Below are positions 47,001-60,200 of a DNA stretch of 64,000 nucleotides, piece after piece. The position numbers were made by a program, and so were the translations under genes. The notes under the pieces are model-generated. The model did no database searches. It saw only the letters and a program-made list of their open reading frames with translations, and was not told where the DNA came from. The first letter of the stretch is position 1; the number at the start of each line of letters is the position of its first letter. The DNA lies in NCBI RefSeq assembly GCF_901933205.1, contig NC_044572.1:64396465-64460464 (forward strand), in the 5' to 3' direction. The stretch is from Camarhynchus parvulus. Taxonomy: Eukaryota > Chordata > Aves > Passeriformes > Thraupidae.

Positions 47001-50000
47001 ACTAACATTTTCTTACTGCATCATTATTTCTGGACATGGGCTTCCCATGGGTCTCCTCCCTTCCCATTGTTTGCACAGGCTCTGAGTCTTTACTGTAGGT
47101 CTTAGTTTGTCAGAGGGCATTAGGAAACTATTTTGAAGCCTCTAACAGTCAGTGGCATGTGGAGGTGATGCTCTAGGGCCCTGTTGAGATTAAACATTTA
47201 CTGCTTGACTTGTTTGTGATGACAGGGACCTGGCTGGTCTTCTCTTCCTATGCAAACTGGCAAAGCTCTGCATTTCAGCAGCTGGGAAACCAGCCCTGTC
47301 GGCACCACTCCTCCTTTGTAGTGAAGAGCAGCTTGGCCTGAGAGCACAGAGCCTCAAAGCAGTGCTCCCTGTCCTCCAGCATAAAACTTTTTTATGAACT
47401 CTGCTGCAAGAGGTCCTGGAAATACTAGTGAGGGGATTGCTGAGTACATGTGTTGTCTTTATGGGCTATGGAATCAACATTTAACGAATGTGGGCACTCC
47501 TTCCCTCTCTCCGGAGAGGTAAGTAGTGCATGGGCAGCACAAATGAAAGATATAAATTTAGGCACTCAGAATTATATCTGACAGGATAGGAACATACAAA
47601 TCAGCTGTCACTCACCACTCTTTCCCTAGCTCTGGTGCATGAGGCACTGGCAATTTTCAAAGTGAGGACAGACACCATGCAAGTCACAAGTGCCGCTGCA
47701 TTAATGTCAATGACAATATTTGTCTCTGCCTGGGCACAAGGGTCCCCTCCACCTGCTGCAAATATTTTGCTGTGCTAAGCTGTCACTGGACTCTCCAACC
47801 TAGCTATTTTAAGTTTCTAGTGCATAACAGTTAATGGAGCTGTCTCAGTTGCTTTTGTATTTTGTAACTTTTCTAACCAAATGTGGTTGTACCTGTCTGG
47901 TATTTGACAAGCCATCAACCAGGGTGCTTAGTGCCAGTGATGCCCATGTACAAGAAACAACACTTTTTCAGAGCACAGCACTCACTTCAGCAAAGTTGCC
48001 TTTGCTCACCTTTCCAAAACCTCTCAGGTGTGGAGTCTATCCTGTTGTCTGCCAGGAAAAGAAATTCATCTCAACATATCCAGGCTCCAAAGCACAGTGG
48101 AAGAGCAGCTCAGAGGAGGAATTCATGCAGGGAATTACTTTGGGCAAGGGACTGTCTGTGATCCCCTCTGCTTTACACAACATTTACTATACAATGGGGT
48201 TTGTTCTTTCACCTGTGAGTGTAGCATGTATAGCTGTGTGTGTGCACACTAACAAATTGACTTCAAGCATTCAGCATGCACTCTGCTGATGACAAAACCG
48301 CATTGAGAATTTGCGGATCTGAGAGTAGAACTTGGAAAAATGATCTATGATGTTTCAACCACCATAAAATACTTCCTGGTAAGGTTGTATCTGACACACT
48401 ACCAGATATTACACCAATTTACCAAGCAGAAGTTTTAAGACAAATAAAAGAATGTATTTCTCTTGCACAAGCATAATCAAGCTCTAGAGCTCTTTACCAC
48501 TCTAGAATTTGTGACAGACAAAGGGATAAAGTAATTAATACATAATTTTTAAAAATTGAAAATAAATCCTGATATTTCACTATAAACTGAATTGAATTGA
48601 TTGAAAGTAGAAGTATCCCAGCATAGGAGGCAGACAGCTGTGTGCTTTTCTTGTTCTGCACACTTCCCCTGAACATTTGCTGCTGGCCACATGAGTCATT
48701 TAACTAACTGCACAAGACAAGTTCATGTCCTTATTTTATAGCCATCTTTCAAGTAAAACACAGCCCAGAATGGATCCTCACTGCTTCTTGCTGTTGCTGA
48801 TGTCACATTACTTGCCTTGAGGGTGATCCATGAGTGAAGTCAGCAGAACTGCAGTGCTATTCAGGGATGCCTTAGGATTGTGTTGGGGTTTAGGCTAAAT
48901 ATCAAATCAACTCAAGCAATCATGTTTTACCCATATATACCAAGTTTCCCCTAGAAAGTTCAGCTGGAAAAAGTCCTTCCTGTTGCTCTGTTAAGCAGAT
49001 AGACAGTTTAGCTACCACGTCCTGTTCAGCATAAGTCACCATGTGCAATGACAGGCAGTCAGCCTGTACCCACACATAATCTGGGTCACTTTGGAAGCAA
49101 CACAGAAAAACCCAGGAAACCAGAGACTTTTTATCATGGGTGTAGGCAAAAAAGCTCACCTCAAATTCAGGCTGTCCCAGCTAATAACATTTGTTCCCAT
49201 TGCTCTGAGGGTACCTGCGTGTCTTTCTGGATTCAGCTGTCCAAGTGGAACTTGATCTGGGTGACAGCAGGGAGGTGGAGGCAAGCAGGGTGCTTTCTGC
49301 TCCTCATCAAGGCTACTGCATCACGATTTTGAGTCAACGCATTTCAGACCTCCCACAGAGAGCAGAGCTGGCTCTTTACCTGTGCAAGACCCAGCATAAT
49401 AACTTCAGGTAGCTCTCCCCAAGGCAATTTGCTGAGATCATACATGACAGTCACAAATATTTCCCAGATTACCAAATCATGTGTGTCTGACAAAGAATTT
49501 GATTTTTATTTTTTATTTTAATTACTGTAAGGCAAAGGTTAGCTAAAAGACTAGAAATAATACAAATAAATATTACAAATAAAAATTACAAATACTAATT
49601 TAAAAAATCATACAAAGTGATATCTGAATCATTGTCTGTGACCTCTTGCATTAAAATCCAGAAACAGAGAAGAAGAATCCCACCTTTGCTTCTTCCCTTT
49701 TATTTTTGTACCACAAGGCTCTTCTTGCAACATCAGCTAAGAAAGCAGTTTTCTGTGAACCTTCTTGAAATGAGGGAATCCCCAAAGGAGTGGTAGAAAT
49801 TTCTGTGTTGTGAGACTTATGGACCACAGGGAAGAAAGAGGTATTGTTGAAAGTGTCAAAATACCTGGAAAAGTAGTAGCAGAGGGATTGGCTAACTGGC
49901 ATAATTTAGAATAGGATTGAGGCTACTCAGGGGGTGAAACAGGGAACTAGAAAACTTTGACTAGTTCCCTGATTGTATGTATAAGCTATTCTCCACAAGG

Positions 50001-50753
50001 AAATTGAGGCTGACATTTTTTGGGAGGGACTGTTAGCTGGTGAAAAGTCTCAGTTTCTGGCAAAGTAGCAAAAAAACCCCCTCAACACATGTTCTGCTTT
50101 CTTGCAGCAGACCACATGGAGCAGCTGTTTCAGCCACACAGGTGAGGCCAACAAGGTAGCTGAGGTACCTACTGACAGATAACACTTTTCTCAAAAGCAA
50201 GACAACACATCAGAATGACAGCATGACAGTGTGCAAGGCTCTCATATTTGCCATTCACACTGGATAATACTCCCACCTCCATTTGTTGAAACTTGTATCC
50301 TTGATCAAGAATGACTTTTTGTCATTTCTGCAAAAGATCGAAATTCCTTTGGTGAAGAATTTGAAGTTCAAGCAGAGCCAAAATTGCTCAATGTCATTAA
50401 TAGGGCCCAGACTGAGCTTTTGTGCTGAAATAGCAACAGTTTAGGAGGAAAAAAAATTAGGAGGTTAAAAAAGCAGTTATGAGGCCCCAGAAGGGTGCCA
50501 ACTATGCAAATCCCCATTCTCCCAATTAACATCTTGTTTCCACTCTTTCATATTTCTTCTCTGCCTCTGTTTCTCATGCGTATATTTTCTGCAAGAATAA
50601 ACCCAGCTTGGATACAGGAAGGTGAAAGCATTCTTCCCATGTTTGTGGTGCAGAACACAAGCAGCCTCTTTGAGTGTGGGCCAGGTGTGAGCTTAGCTGA
50701 TACTGAAATTCTGCCAGGTTTTCTACAGGGCAGAAATATACACTCACACACTC

Positions 50754-50793
50754 ATATATATAAAAATAAATGTATATAAATATATATATATAT
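50754..50793. repeat. Interrupted AT-rich simple repeat
   Basis: TATATA runs interrupted by AAAATAAATG, ending in about six TA units next to an ATGCATGCAAAT word. It explains the tyrosine/isoleucine-rich chance frame on the minus strand. Confidence 0.85.
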
Positions 50794-51714
50794 GCATGCA
50801 AATAAGTATCCTTATAAAGGAAATAAAACCAAAAGCTATACCTCCTCACTTCCTAAACAAGAAGAGTTTTGGGTTTGAGGCTCCTGATTGGAGGAAGTTG
50901 TTAGGAGTTGTCTTCCCAGCACATCCCAAACCTGTGCTTGGCTGTCCTGACAGTAAGCAGCCTTGCAGCTCCCCTGGTTGGCACAGTGAATTTGTCAGCT
51001 TCACTTCAGACAGCAAGAGGCAAGGAAATAGCTGGGCCTTCAACCAGCCCCAGTGTTTCAGTGGAAACACATCTGGGACATGGTCATCAAACACATTCTG
51101 GAGAAGCAGTGAAGAGAAACACATCTGGGTCTCCCTTGCCGGGGCCCTTACATTTTTGTGGTACCATCCAACTGAGCCAGCTGTGTAGGAACATGTGGCT
51201 GTACAAGTAAAGCTTTATTTTTTCACCTGCTAGTGCAGACCTCTGTCAGTACAATGTGTAAAACTGGAGTGTCATGGAGGTCACAGTTCTGGCATATGCC
51301 CTTGAATAAAGATTTTATCAATGTAAAAAACAATCACTGCTAGAAACAAAGCAGTAGACATGGTTTTCTCTGCTCAGTAAGTACAAGGATCCTGTTTTCC
51401 CTTGGTGATTCTCCGTACTCTGATTGACTTTTTCCTTCCAATTTCAGGTGCATCACAGCAGCGTATTTCATTCTAGAAAAAGAGCTTCCTTCCTGTTCTT
51501 TGAGGGTTTTGATTTTTTCTTGATCAATGCATGCCTTTCAGAAATGTAGTAAGTGGCATCAATAAATCCTCCTGCCTGTGAAATTAGAGGCCATGTTGAG
51601 CTGTAGACTTGCACTGTAATAAAGTGATTTTAGTTTTTTGTATCCTACAATTTTGCATGGAGGCTCCCTGGATTTAGAGGCTTATTAAAGAGTCCATAGG
51701 CAATCTTGTAGTCA

Positions 51715-51870
51715 AAGAGTCACAGAATGGACAAGGTTGGAAGGGACCACTGCAGGTCAGCTAGACCAACTTCCCTGCTTTGGTAGAGTCTCCTAGAGCA
51801 TGATTTAAGGATTGTGTCCAGATAAATTTGGACTCCAGGAAAGGAGACTAGGACCTTTCACCAGTGAAGA
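51715..51870 (-). mobile_element. CR1 LINE 3' fragment
   Basis: Read on the plus strand, this is the reverse complement of a CR1 3' end: AGTCACAGAATGG, GGTTGGAAGGGACCACTGCA, GGTCAGCTAGACCAACTTCC, then the equivalents of 'CTAGAGCATG', 'GATTGTGTCCAG' and 'AAAGGAGACT'. Similarity fades past about 51870. It is in the opposite orientation to the plus-strand CR1 copies at 23-41 kb. Confidence 0.8.
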
Positions 51871-52791
51871 GTTGTGCTGTTTTCCGAAAAACTGATCTTT
51901 ACACAGCAATCTCTGCCTGTACATCCAGATGACCCCTCTTTTGGCAAGAAGTACAATGGAAATCCAGGAGTGGCATCAGAAATAATTTCCTTACATGATA
52001 CTATGTTGGGTCCTGGCTGAACTGAGAGAGTTAAACTGTTGCCCCAAGAGCTCTTTGTCAGACTCTGTAGCCTGCGTTGACGATCTCAGGCAAGACAGAT
52101 TTCCTACAGATTACAGAGGCATATCTGAACACTGAGTCAGTTCTTGTCCAAAAATTATGAGTAGCCTGAAGATAATGCCCTGCAGCAGCAGGCAGCCTGC
52201 CACAGGGCTGCCAAAGGCTGGCCAGATTTTGAGCAGCACCCAGCAGGGCCAGCACTATGTGAGTCACTGTATTTTGCAGTTGGTGTCCATAAGAGATGGC
52301 AGCTTTTATTTCCCAGCCTCTGGTCAGCTTTGGATTTGGTGGGAGCCAGGAGCTGCTGCACACAGGCAGATAGAGCATGGTAGATGCTGTATCTCAACCT
52401 GTGCTGTGTTGGGTGGCATTTTTCCTCTGGGTAAGAGAGAACCTCCTGCAGCACATGCAGTGTCACTTGGTATGCTGGAATTCCAGCTGGGAAGGAAATC
52501 CTCAGTCCTGAGTATCACTTTGCAGAAGCTGCTGATTTGTGCTCTTATCTGTTATCTCTCTTCATCATTTCCAGATTAAGTCTTGCACAGGCAACATGAT
52601 TTATATAGCTCAGTAGAATGAGTCATTGAAGTTAAATGCCCTGTTATCCTTATTTCTTTATGGGTAGTCTCATCATGGTCATTCTTTAAAAGAACAAATC
52701 GTCTAACATATCTTCAGTGATAAGAAATGGCTCCTTGGTCTCTGTTGCTCACATTTATTTGCCTGTTGCACATTCACATGCTCATCTCCTC

Positions 52792-52836
52792 CTCTCTCTC
52801 TCTCTCTCTCTGTCTCTCTCCGTCTCTCTCTGTCTC
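52792..52836. repeat. Interrupted (CT)n microsatellite
   Basis: About 45 bases of CT dinucleotide interrupted by TGTC and CGTC variants. The interruptions suggest an old, stabilised array. Confidence 0.95.
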
Positions 52837-53338
52837 ATGTTCATGCATCCTCCTGGAGGTCCTGCTTTCTTATATGTACATTGGTACACAAAACACAACC
52901 AAGATAAAAGACTTGCACATCCTAATTAGCCTGGTTGATTTTTACTTGTTCTGGAGAGTTTTAAAACCTGAAAAGGCATTGAATATCAACAGTGTGGCAC
53001 TTTATCCAACAAGAGAATATTTGTTTTCATAGGTGAGCTGCCCAGTACTCGCAATCCTGACCTGCCTGGCTATGGGGTGAATTGAGATGGAAGAAAACAC
53101 TCTACATTCCCAAGAATAGGCACAGATAATCTTTTCTTTAACCTTCCAGTTTGTTTCCCCTACTTGTTTGTTTGGGTTGTTTTACCCTCTACCCATTTGG
53201 TGTGTTTCTGGTTCAGTGCCCCATAAAGGCCAGAGGAATTAGCACTGTTGAAAGAAATCCACTACTGAATTGCCCTTGTGTTGTCTGGACTTTGTTATGG
53301 CTTCAGTTCGTTAAAACCAAGAGATGGATAGCTGGAAA

Positions 53339-53344
<6 letters not shown>

Positions 53345-53379
<35 letters not shown>
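53345..53379. repeat. (GA)17 microsatellite
   Basis: Thirty-five bases of uninterrupted GA/AG dinucleotide preceded by an A/G-rich lead. It is complementary in sequence to the (CT)n array about 0.5 kb to the left. Confidence 0.95.
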
Positions 53380-53381
<2 letters not shown>

Positions 53382-54251
53382 AGCTAGAGGGGAGCACTTG
53401 TGGCCAGACTCTGGTAAGTCTCCTTTGAGGGGCCAGACCTGTTTTCTTTTGAAAAGAACACTGTGAAAAAGTCTCAGCTGTGAAATGGCAGGCTAAGTAG
53501 GAAATGGACATATTCCAGGCAAGCCGGAGAAAGAGAGATGCTCTGTGCCCTAATTTTCCCAAGTTCCTCCTCTCTGGTTCCCATCAGTGCTGCAGCTGGA
53601 TGTGTGGATGGGTGTGTTGCATCCCAGCCTCACTTCTCCCATTCTCTGAGCTCTGTCAGTTTATTCCTCCACACGCTTCCCATTCCTCTGATGTCCCCAA
53701 GGAGTGACCTGGGCAGGTCCCGTCGTTGGTGTGATGGGCTACCTGCAGCTCCTGCTGATTGTCGGTGTCCCTGAGGACCTGAGGGCAAGGAATTTCCCTC
53801 TCGGTGGAATCTCTGTGTGGAATCCAGCTGCCATGTATTGCTTGAATCTATCCCAAACAGATGGACAAGGCACAAATGAAGGATGCAGTAGGGGAGCAAT
53901 TGTGCCTTCCCAAAGACTGAAAGAGATGCAGCCAGCTGAGAAAAAGGGAGAGGCAAGACTGAATCCTTTGTCTAATTTTCTCTGAAAATTGAGTTCTTCA
54001 AAAAGCTGAATTTTTCATAGCTATTTCAAATCAAACTTACCTATTTAGGTAAAATTATCAAGGCAGCCTAAAATAGGAGTAGAGTCCTTGAGGCATGGTA
54101 GCAATACAGTGACTTTTCCCTATCAGTTCTCCAAAAACTTGCTGTTGCCACACCAGTAATTGCAACAAGGGAGATGATAATGAGCTGTAACCAGCTGTCC
54201 TATTTTTAACAACAAGCCAGGAATGAAAATTTTCTCCTTTCTCTGGTCTCA

Positions 54252-54286
54252 ACTTCTCTTCCTCTTTTCTTCTCTTCTCTTCTCCC
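54252..54286. repeat. TTCTC-type pyrimidine tract
   Basis: A pure pyrimidine stretch with repeated CTTCT/TCTTC units running into CCCC. It gives the Glu/Lys-rich chance frame on the minus strand. Confidence 0.85.
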
Positions 54287-57200
54287 CACATTTAACCATT
54301 TAATGACTGGAAGCAAAGAGGAAAATAAGAACAAAACAATGGACAGGAAACTAATGACATAGGAGGGGGTCTGGGTAGACAAAGGCCTGTTTTTTCCATT
54401 TCATTTAAAAAATCAGCAAAAGTTTTGAAACCCACATTTTGAGGCATCTTTTTTTAAAATTAATTTCTTAGAAGATCAAATACCTAATACAAGTATTTTA
54501 TTTGAAATCATGCACCAGTTCTGTTAAATAAACCACTGAAAATGAATTCTGTGCCTTGTAAATGTGTCAATATCTGCTAAACAACACACAATATGAATAA
54601 ATCAATGTGACTGAGTACTCCTGTATTTGCAGAGAAACATGCATCAATACTGTTTTGAAGTTATTTCTGTCTGATGTGTCAGAATTTACTAAGCTGTTTC
54701 ATAGACCCTCCATCAAAGGACAGCAGAAACCAAACAAAATACAATTTAAAAATAGCTACTTATTAGGAAGAACAGATGGTGCATTCATATACCACAAAAT
54801 TGCAAAATTTTAGAAGCCTTGAATATCAAGTCCTTGAGTTGTAACTCATTTGCACTGGAAACTTAGTTAGCAAGTCAGAAAAAACACACTCAGAATTCTG
54901 CAGAGCTGTAAAAGAAGCGAGAGCTGACACATTAAATAAAACGCGTCTATTTTTATGTCAAGTCCTGATAACAGTACATTTTTTCATTTTCAAACATAAA
55001 GAGAGAAAGAATTCAGTTCTTTCCAGGCTTGGCCAAGGCACCTGATTCACAACGGAAAATATTTTTATGTCTTATGTCAGCATTACTTTGTTCCAAATTA
55101 AGGGCTGTGGTACTGAAATCTTTCTTTTATGATAGTGCCCATTTCTCGCCAGTTCTCTCTTTCCCTTAACAGTGCTGCATGTTAGAGATGCAGCACAGAG
55201 GTATTTCAGTTCACTCAACTTTGCACATCAGTATTCACTTATGTCTGAATGCAAAATGACATGGTGAAGTGTGTCTTTTGTGACACGACCCAGGGAAACC
55301 TTGGGGGAAGAATGAGAACTTGAAGCCAGATTTTTCAAGCAAATTAGTCCAAACCAGGCTTTTTGACTGAAATATTACCAGGAAAAAAAATGGTTATACG
55401 CATCTGAAGTGTCACTGCAAGCATTTAGGGGCCAAGGCTGGAGACTGAAATCTCCCTTTCAATTTAATTGACTATCCCTCTCCCTTGTTAGTATCTGGAA
55501 TTGAACAGCAAACTGAGTGTGTTTGCAGAATTAGGATCTTGAACGATAGATCAGTAAACTTGGAAACAGACATGTAACAACACTGAAAAAATGCTGGCAT
55601 TACTCAGACAAGTATGCAAGGCTTGGTACCAGCAGCTGGGAAAAAGTGACATAAATTCTTAGCAATTTTGCATTTCACTGGGAGCATGAACAGTGGGACT
55701 GGGTCTGTCTAGCTCTCCCCATGATTTTGTGCCCTAGTTTAATGAATTCTTGAAGGCCATATGAAAAGCCATCTGTGATATTTTGCACAGGCCTCAGTCC
55801 CACTGATGTCAATTGGGTTTGAAGAACACAACAGGGGCAGATGCTTCAGTTCCAGATTTACTGCCAGCATCTACCTCAAGCACCTTGGACATCTCATAAC
55901 ACATCTGGAATCACAGTCCGTAGCTTCCACACCATCCCTGTCTACTTTTTTCTTCTGCCCTTTCCCATGGTATCAAAAGTTGCAGAAGCTGGGCTGGTTG
56001 GATGTGAATGCTGGCCATGTCTTTTATCCCTCTAGGCACCTTCTGTTGGTTTTAGTTGCCACCCCTTACGCAGGATGTGTTGGAAGCTGATGCTGGACCA
56101 GTAAAGTCACTTCTAGCCAGTGCCATCCTTACTGCTACTCATCATTCAAGTCCACAGATGCTGTCTCAGCCTTTCCAACAAAAACTACCAACAAGGAATA
56201 GCAGAGTTCCCTGTACCTGTACAAAAGCAGAGCTTTTTGTGCCATTGCTATGCTGTGAAACACAAACAGCTAACTTGAGAGCAGCACCTCTACCAGGTAA
56301 ATATGCTCATTAATCAAAGAGGAGATAAGCTAAGCTGGCTCCATCTTTGCAGCTGTATACAGGTCTCTGGATTAGGAGACAAATCAACCAAAGTCTGTGT
56401 GTAGTTGTTTGTCAGAGTGCAAAAGAGAGATTATTTTCCTTTCCCTTGTTTTAATCTGCAGTGAAAGTCAAAATCAATTTAGAAGATACCTATATCTTGA
56501 TCCAGTGAAGAGAAAAACAATATTTCAGCTTACCCAAAGGAACAGTAGACACACATCTCACATATGAATGGCTGTGAATATTAGAGACCCAAGGGGAACA
56601 CTTCTTTTGCCATTAGGGTTTTTTTGCCTCTGCTGTCAAACATTTCTGAGAAATCAGTGCAAGTCAGAGTAGCCCCATTTCACATCTTTGTTCTCTCTCT
56701 TCAGCACAGAAAGCCGCTTCATTAGGTTTGACTCAGTGCCCACCTGGCTCAAAGATGGCATAGCTATTCACTGATGTCACCTATGGATTTCAGGGTAGAG
56801 CACTGTGGGCTGGGACCTGTTCCTTTCTGTATGTTTGATATAACATAAAGAAACTTCAGCTGACCCCTCCTGACTTTCTCAACAGTCAAACTCAAGCTGA
56901 GAAATAGTCTTAGACCAGCTCTGTCAAGGAATGCCAGTGCTGTCTAAATGATCCTGCTTTCTGATGGGAGTCACACATGGAATGCATTCACAAGGTTTCT
57001 TCAAACTGGGAGTGAGTACAGTGAGAACTGATCTACAGTGAGATCCTGGCATGCACTCCAAATCTATTGAAACCAATAGCCTCAGTGCTATTTCTACATC
57101 CTTTTTAACTACACTAAAATTCTCTTTTCTGGTAATTCAATTGTTGAAATTTTTCCTTGAGTTAGCCTACGCTTCCCCTTTCTTTTTTTTTCAGAGGAGA

Positions 57201-60200
57201 TTTCCCAACGAAAAATTGTCCTGGAAGAGATATAAATAAAATCTGGGTGTGAAAAGATTTTTCAACAGCTGACTAAGTCAGAAAAGAGCACGAAGAATTT
57301 TTTTTTCTTTTGTCAGTGTGATAGTCAAAACTGGTAATCTTTTCCTCTTGAGTCAGCCCAGCTACGTGAGGGTAGTAGGCCAGGCTGCAGGAGCTAGCCT
57401 CATTCAACATGTCATGGGAATCAAATTCTCCTCAGCCTAGCTTCCATCCTGCTTCTTTCTCCCCTCTGATTTGCTGCCTCCTCAGGATAATCTAGAGTTG
57501 ATTCATGGTAATTAGGCCTGTTCTAGAAACTCAGCTTAAGATGATGATCTTCTCCTCCCGAGAGCTTCCTTTATGCTATTTTCTTTACCACACCTTCAGT
57601 TTATTGTACAGCTCTCATACAGTGCATCTTGTTCCTGCTTGCCTCAAGGAACATATCAGAAGTTTGTTATTTATCTATGGGAAAACAATTGGTAAATAGC
57701 TGTCCTGCTATTCTTGTGTGAGAATTTTGTATTGTCTCAAGCAAATTAGATACTGAATACATTTCCCTGTGTTTAGTATGGTTGCATCCTTCAAATGCAA
57801 CTTCATTAGGATTGCCAAGTAGATGCTTTCTGCATATTTTTCCCACCATCCTATTTCTGGCCTCTCTGTATCAACCTGTCCTCTGAGCTCACACCCACCT
57901 CTTTTATCATTTACACATGGCATAATGTCTTAGGAACAATCTCATTTCCTTAGAGAAGATCGCCTACACTTTTGCACTTAACCATTTCTCATAAAATTAG
58001 ACTGCCTGTACCTGTCCTTTGCTGCATCCTCCTTTGCTCCACCCTCATTGCATTTTATTGGTTGCTAATCTGAGAATATATCTGCTTCTAAACCCTGTAG
58101 TCAGCTGGGGAGCATAATGGTACTTCTGGGTGAATAGCATCCTGAGAATAGATTTTCACTATTGAACTGCCACTAAATTAACACTAGGTTGAGAACTTCG
58201 AACTGATCACCCTGCTCTGCTCATCTTGGTGCATTACTGTGGCCCTTCCCATTTTGGAAAGCAGTTCTTTGCTGGGAGCTTCATGAGATCCTTAGCGTCG
58301 GAAAGGCTCTTGCCCAAGAGGCTCTACAGATTGAACCTCTTCCCTCTTATTTCCCTCTGGCACTATTCTCACCTCTGTCTTGTTGCCTCTTCCAGATGTA
58401 GTTCCCTAGAACACATGGTAATTACAGACATCCTCCAGACAAAGTTCCCTAGCCCCGAGGCCTTGTGGCCTGGAGAAGGACCTCTCTATGGATCACCTGC
58501 ATGCTACTACAGGATGAAAGTCTGGAGAACTTCCACGTTTGGTAAGACACTGAAATATTTGCCTGGACAAGAGCAGGATTTCATTATATAGTAATTTCAT
58601 TCATTCAGTAACAGCTAGTTAAAGGTAATAATGTCTCAGTTATTCCTTTCCATAACTGACCGTGTGACTCAGTCCAAGTCTTCCTCAGTCTGGAGGACAC
58701 CAGAGGGGAATTTCACTCTTGGGAAGCACCTCTTCTGCCTGTGCTGAGGACAAACCTTGGTGACCAGGCCACAGATGGCTTTGGAGTAACCACACAGAGC
58801 CTCATAACAAAACCTCATATTTGTGTACAAGCTTCCAGGGAAGAATGGAAAATGAAACATCAGCCAACACTTCCTGTAGACCCACCCTTGTGCACGTGCT
58901 TGGGTAGTGGTGCTTCATTTTTCTGGTTAGTGGTTCTCATCAGAAATGAAAAAGAAGTTGTCAAATGGCTGCACAAGAGAAATACAGCCTCTGAAAGTCC
59001 TGACTGCTCTGTAAAGGGGTCTGCTGTAAAAGCATCAGCAACGTGCTCTAACAGCCCAAGGAGGAGATTTCATAGGATTCTCCATCATGTGGTGGTCATG
59101 ACATGCTCTTGCAGAACAGGTCTGGGACCAAATTCTGTACATGAGATCCTGCCTATAGGGACACTCCATTTGGGTAAACATTGACTTGTTCCTTCAGAGC
59201 AGCAGAGCCAGCTTTGCACTGAACACAACCATAAAGTAAAATCATTGCTGAGTACGGTGGACTCTGGCCACTTTTGGCCACATGCAGCTGAGGCCATAGC
59301 AGAATTTTGTACCTCAGCTCTCTGCTGTGCTGTGACCAGATGGCAGCAGGTGAGGAACATGTGTGCTGGCAGTGGGCAGCTCTGTCGCTGGCAGAGGCAG
59401 TAAAAATCCTCAGAAACAGAGCAGCTGGGCTCCCTGTAGAGGTTGGACACTCAGAGCCATAAGTGTGATTTCTATTCCACTGCCACCTTTAAGATGCTGC
59501 CATTTCCTACCATGCTGCTTATCATCCAGAAGTTTCCCACCTTGCCTTTCTGCCGTAGTTTTTAACAATTTTCTCTTTCTGAAGGACTATCCCAAGGGGC
59601 TGAGAGTAAGATCTGAGGATTGTCCTGCTTCCTACTTGGTGTTCATCTAGACTGACCTGCTTTTCAGATGCTTTCCCTTTCCCAAGCCTCATTTCTGCAG
59701 CAATGCCTGATGTTCTCTGGGCAGGGTGCTGGGAAGAGGCGGAAATGAGCATTTGCAGACACTTTGAACTGTCTCCTGAATAAATGGAAGAAAACTAAAG
59801 GATAGCCAGACAGCAGGGATTATTGATTTTATAGCTATTTCAACAGCTTCATCAGCAGTGGCATGTAAAAAGAGCTCATCATTTATAAATTGACTCTTCC
59901 AGGGATCAAAGGCTTGTCAGGCAACAATTAGTTCTGGTAATTTATCAGATGTTTGAGCTTGTCAGGTGGAGAGAGAAGGCTAGTTCTGCATCAGCTCCCT
60001 TGCAAAGTTGTAGCTGTAGCCAAGGCCAGGTAGGATGTGCAGGTCACTCATTTGCTAAATATTTCATGTCCTCCAGTGTTCCATCAGTCTTTCCGATACC
60101 TGATCCAATTTGGTTGGGCTGTCAGCTGAAAAGGAGGCATCTCTTAGCACACTAATGTCACCCCAGCCACAGGTTCTTTGTCTCCTTAACAATGTCCCTG

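Larger units (their letters stand above)
43681..51714. other. Unique non-coding sequence, no gene recognised
   Basis: No gene is recognised over about 8 kb. The 151-codon plus frame at 47834-48289 and the 130-codon frame at 50796-51188 show no domain. POU octamers occur at 45311-45318, 50504-50511 and 50796-50803. Strings of AT dinucleotides lie at 50754-50793. Consensus splice donors occur alone (for example GAG|GTAAGT near 47515-47524) with no partner. Confidence 0.5.

Noticed and set aside
47834..48289. Plus-strand frame of 151 codons with a hydrophobic start
   Set aside because: The apparent N-terminal hydrophobic run is ordinary for T-rich DNA. The rest has no motif, and two other frames are also open over the same bases.
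58741..59184. Plus-strand frame of 147 codons
   Set aside because: Composition rich in Cys, His and Ser with no family resemblance, and partly overlapped by an equally long minus frame (59085-59450).
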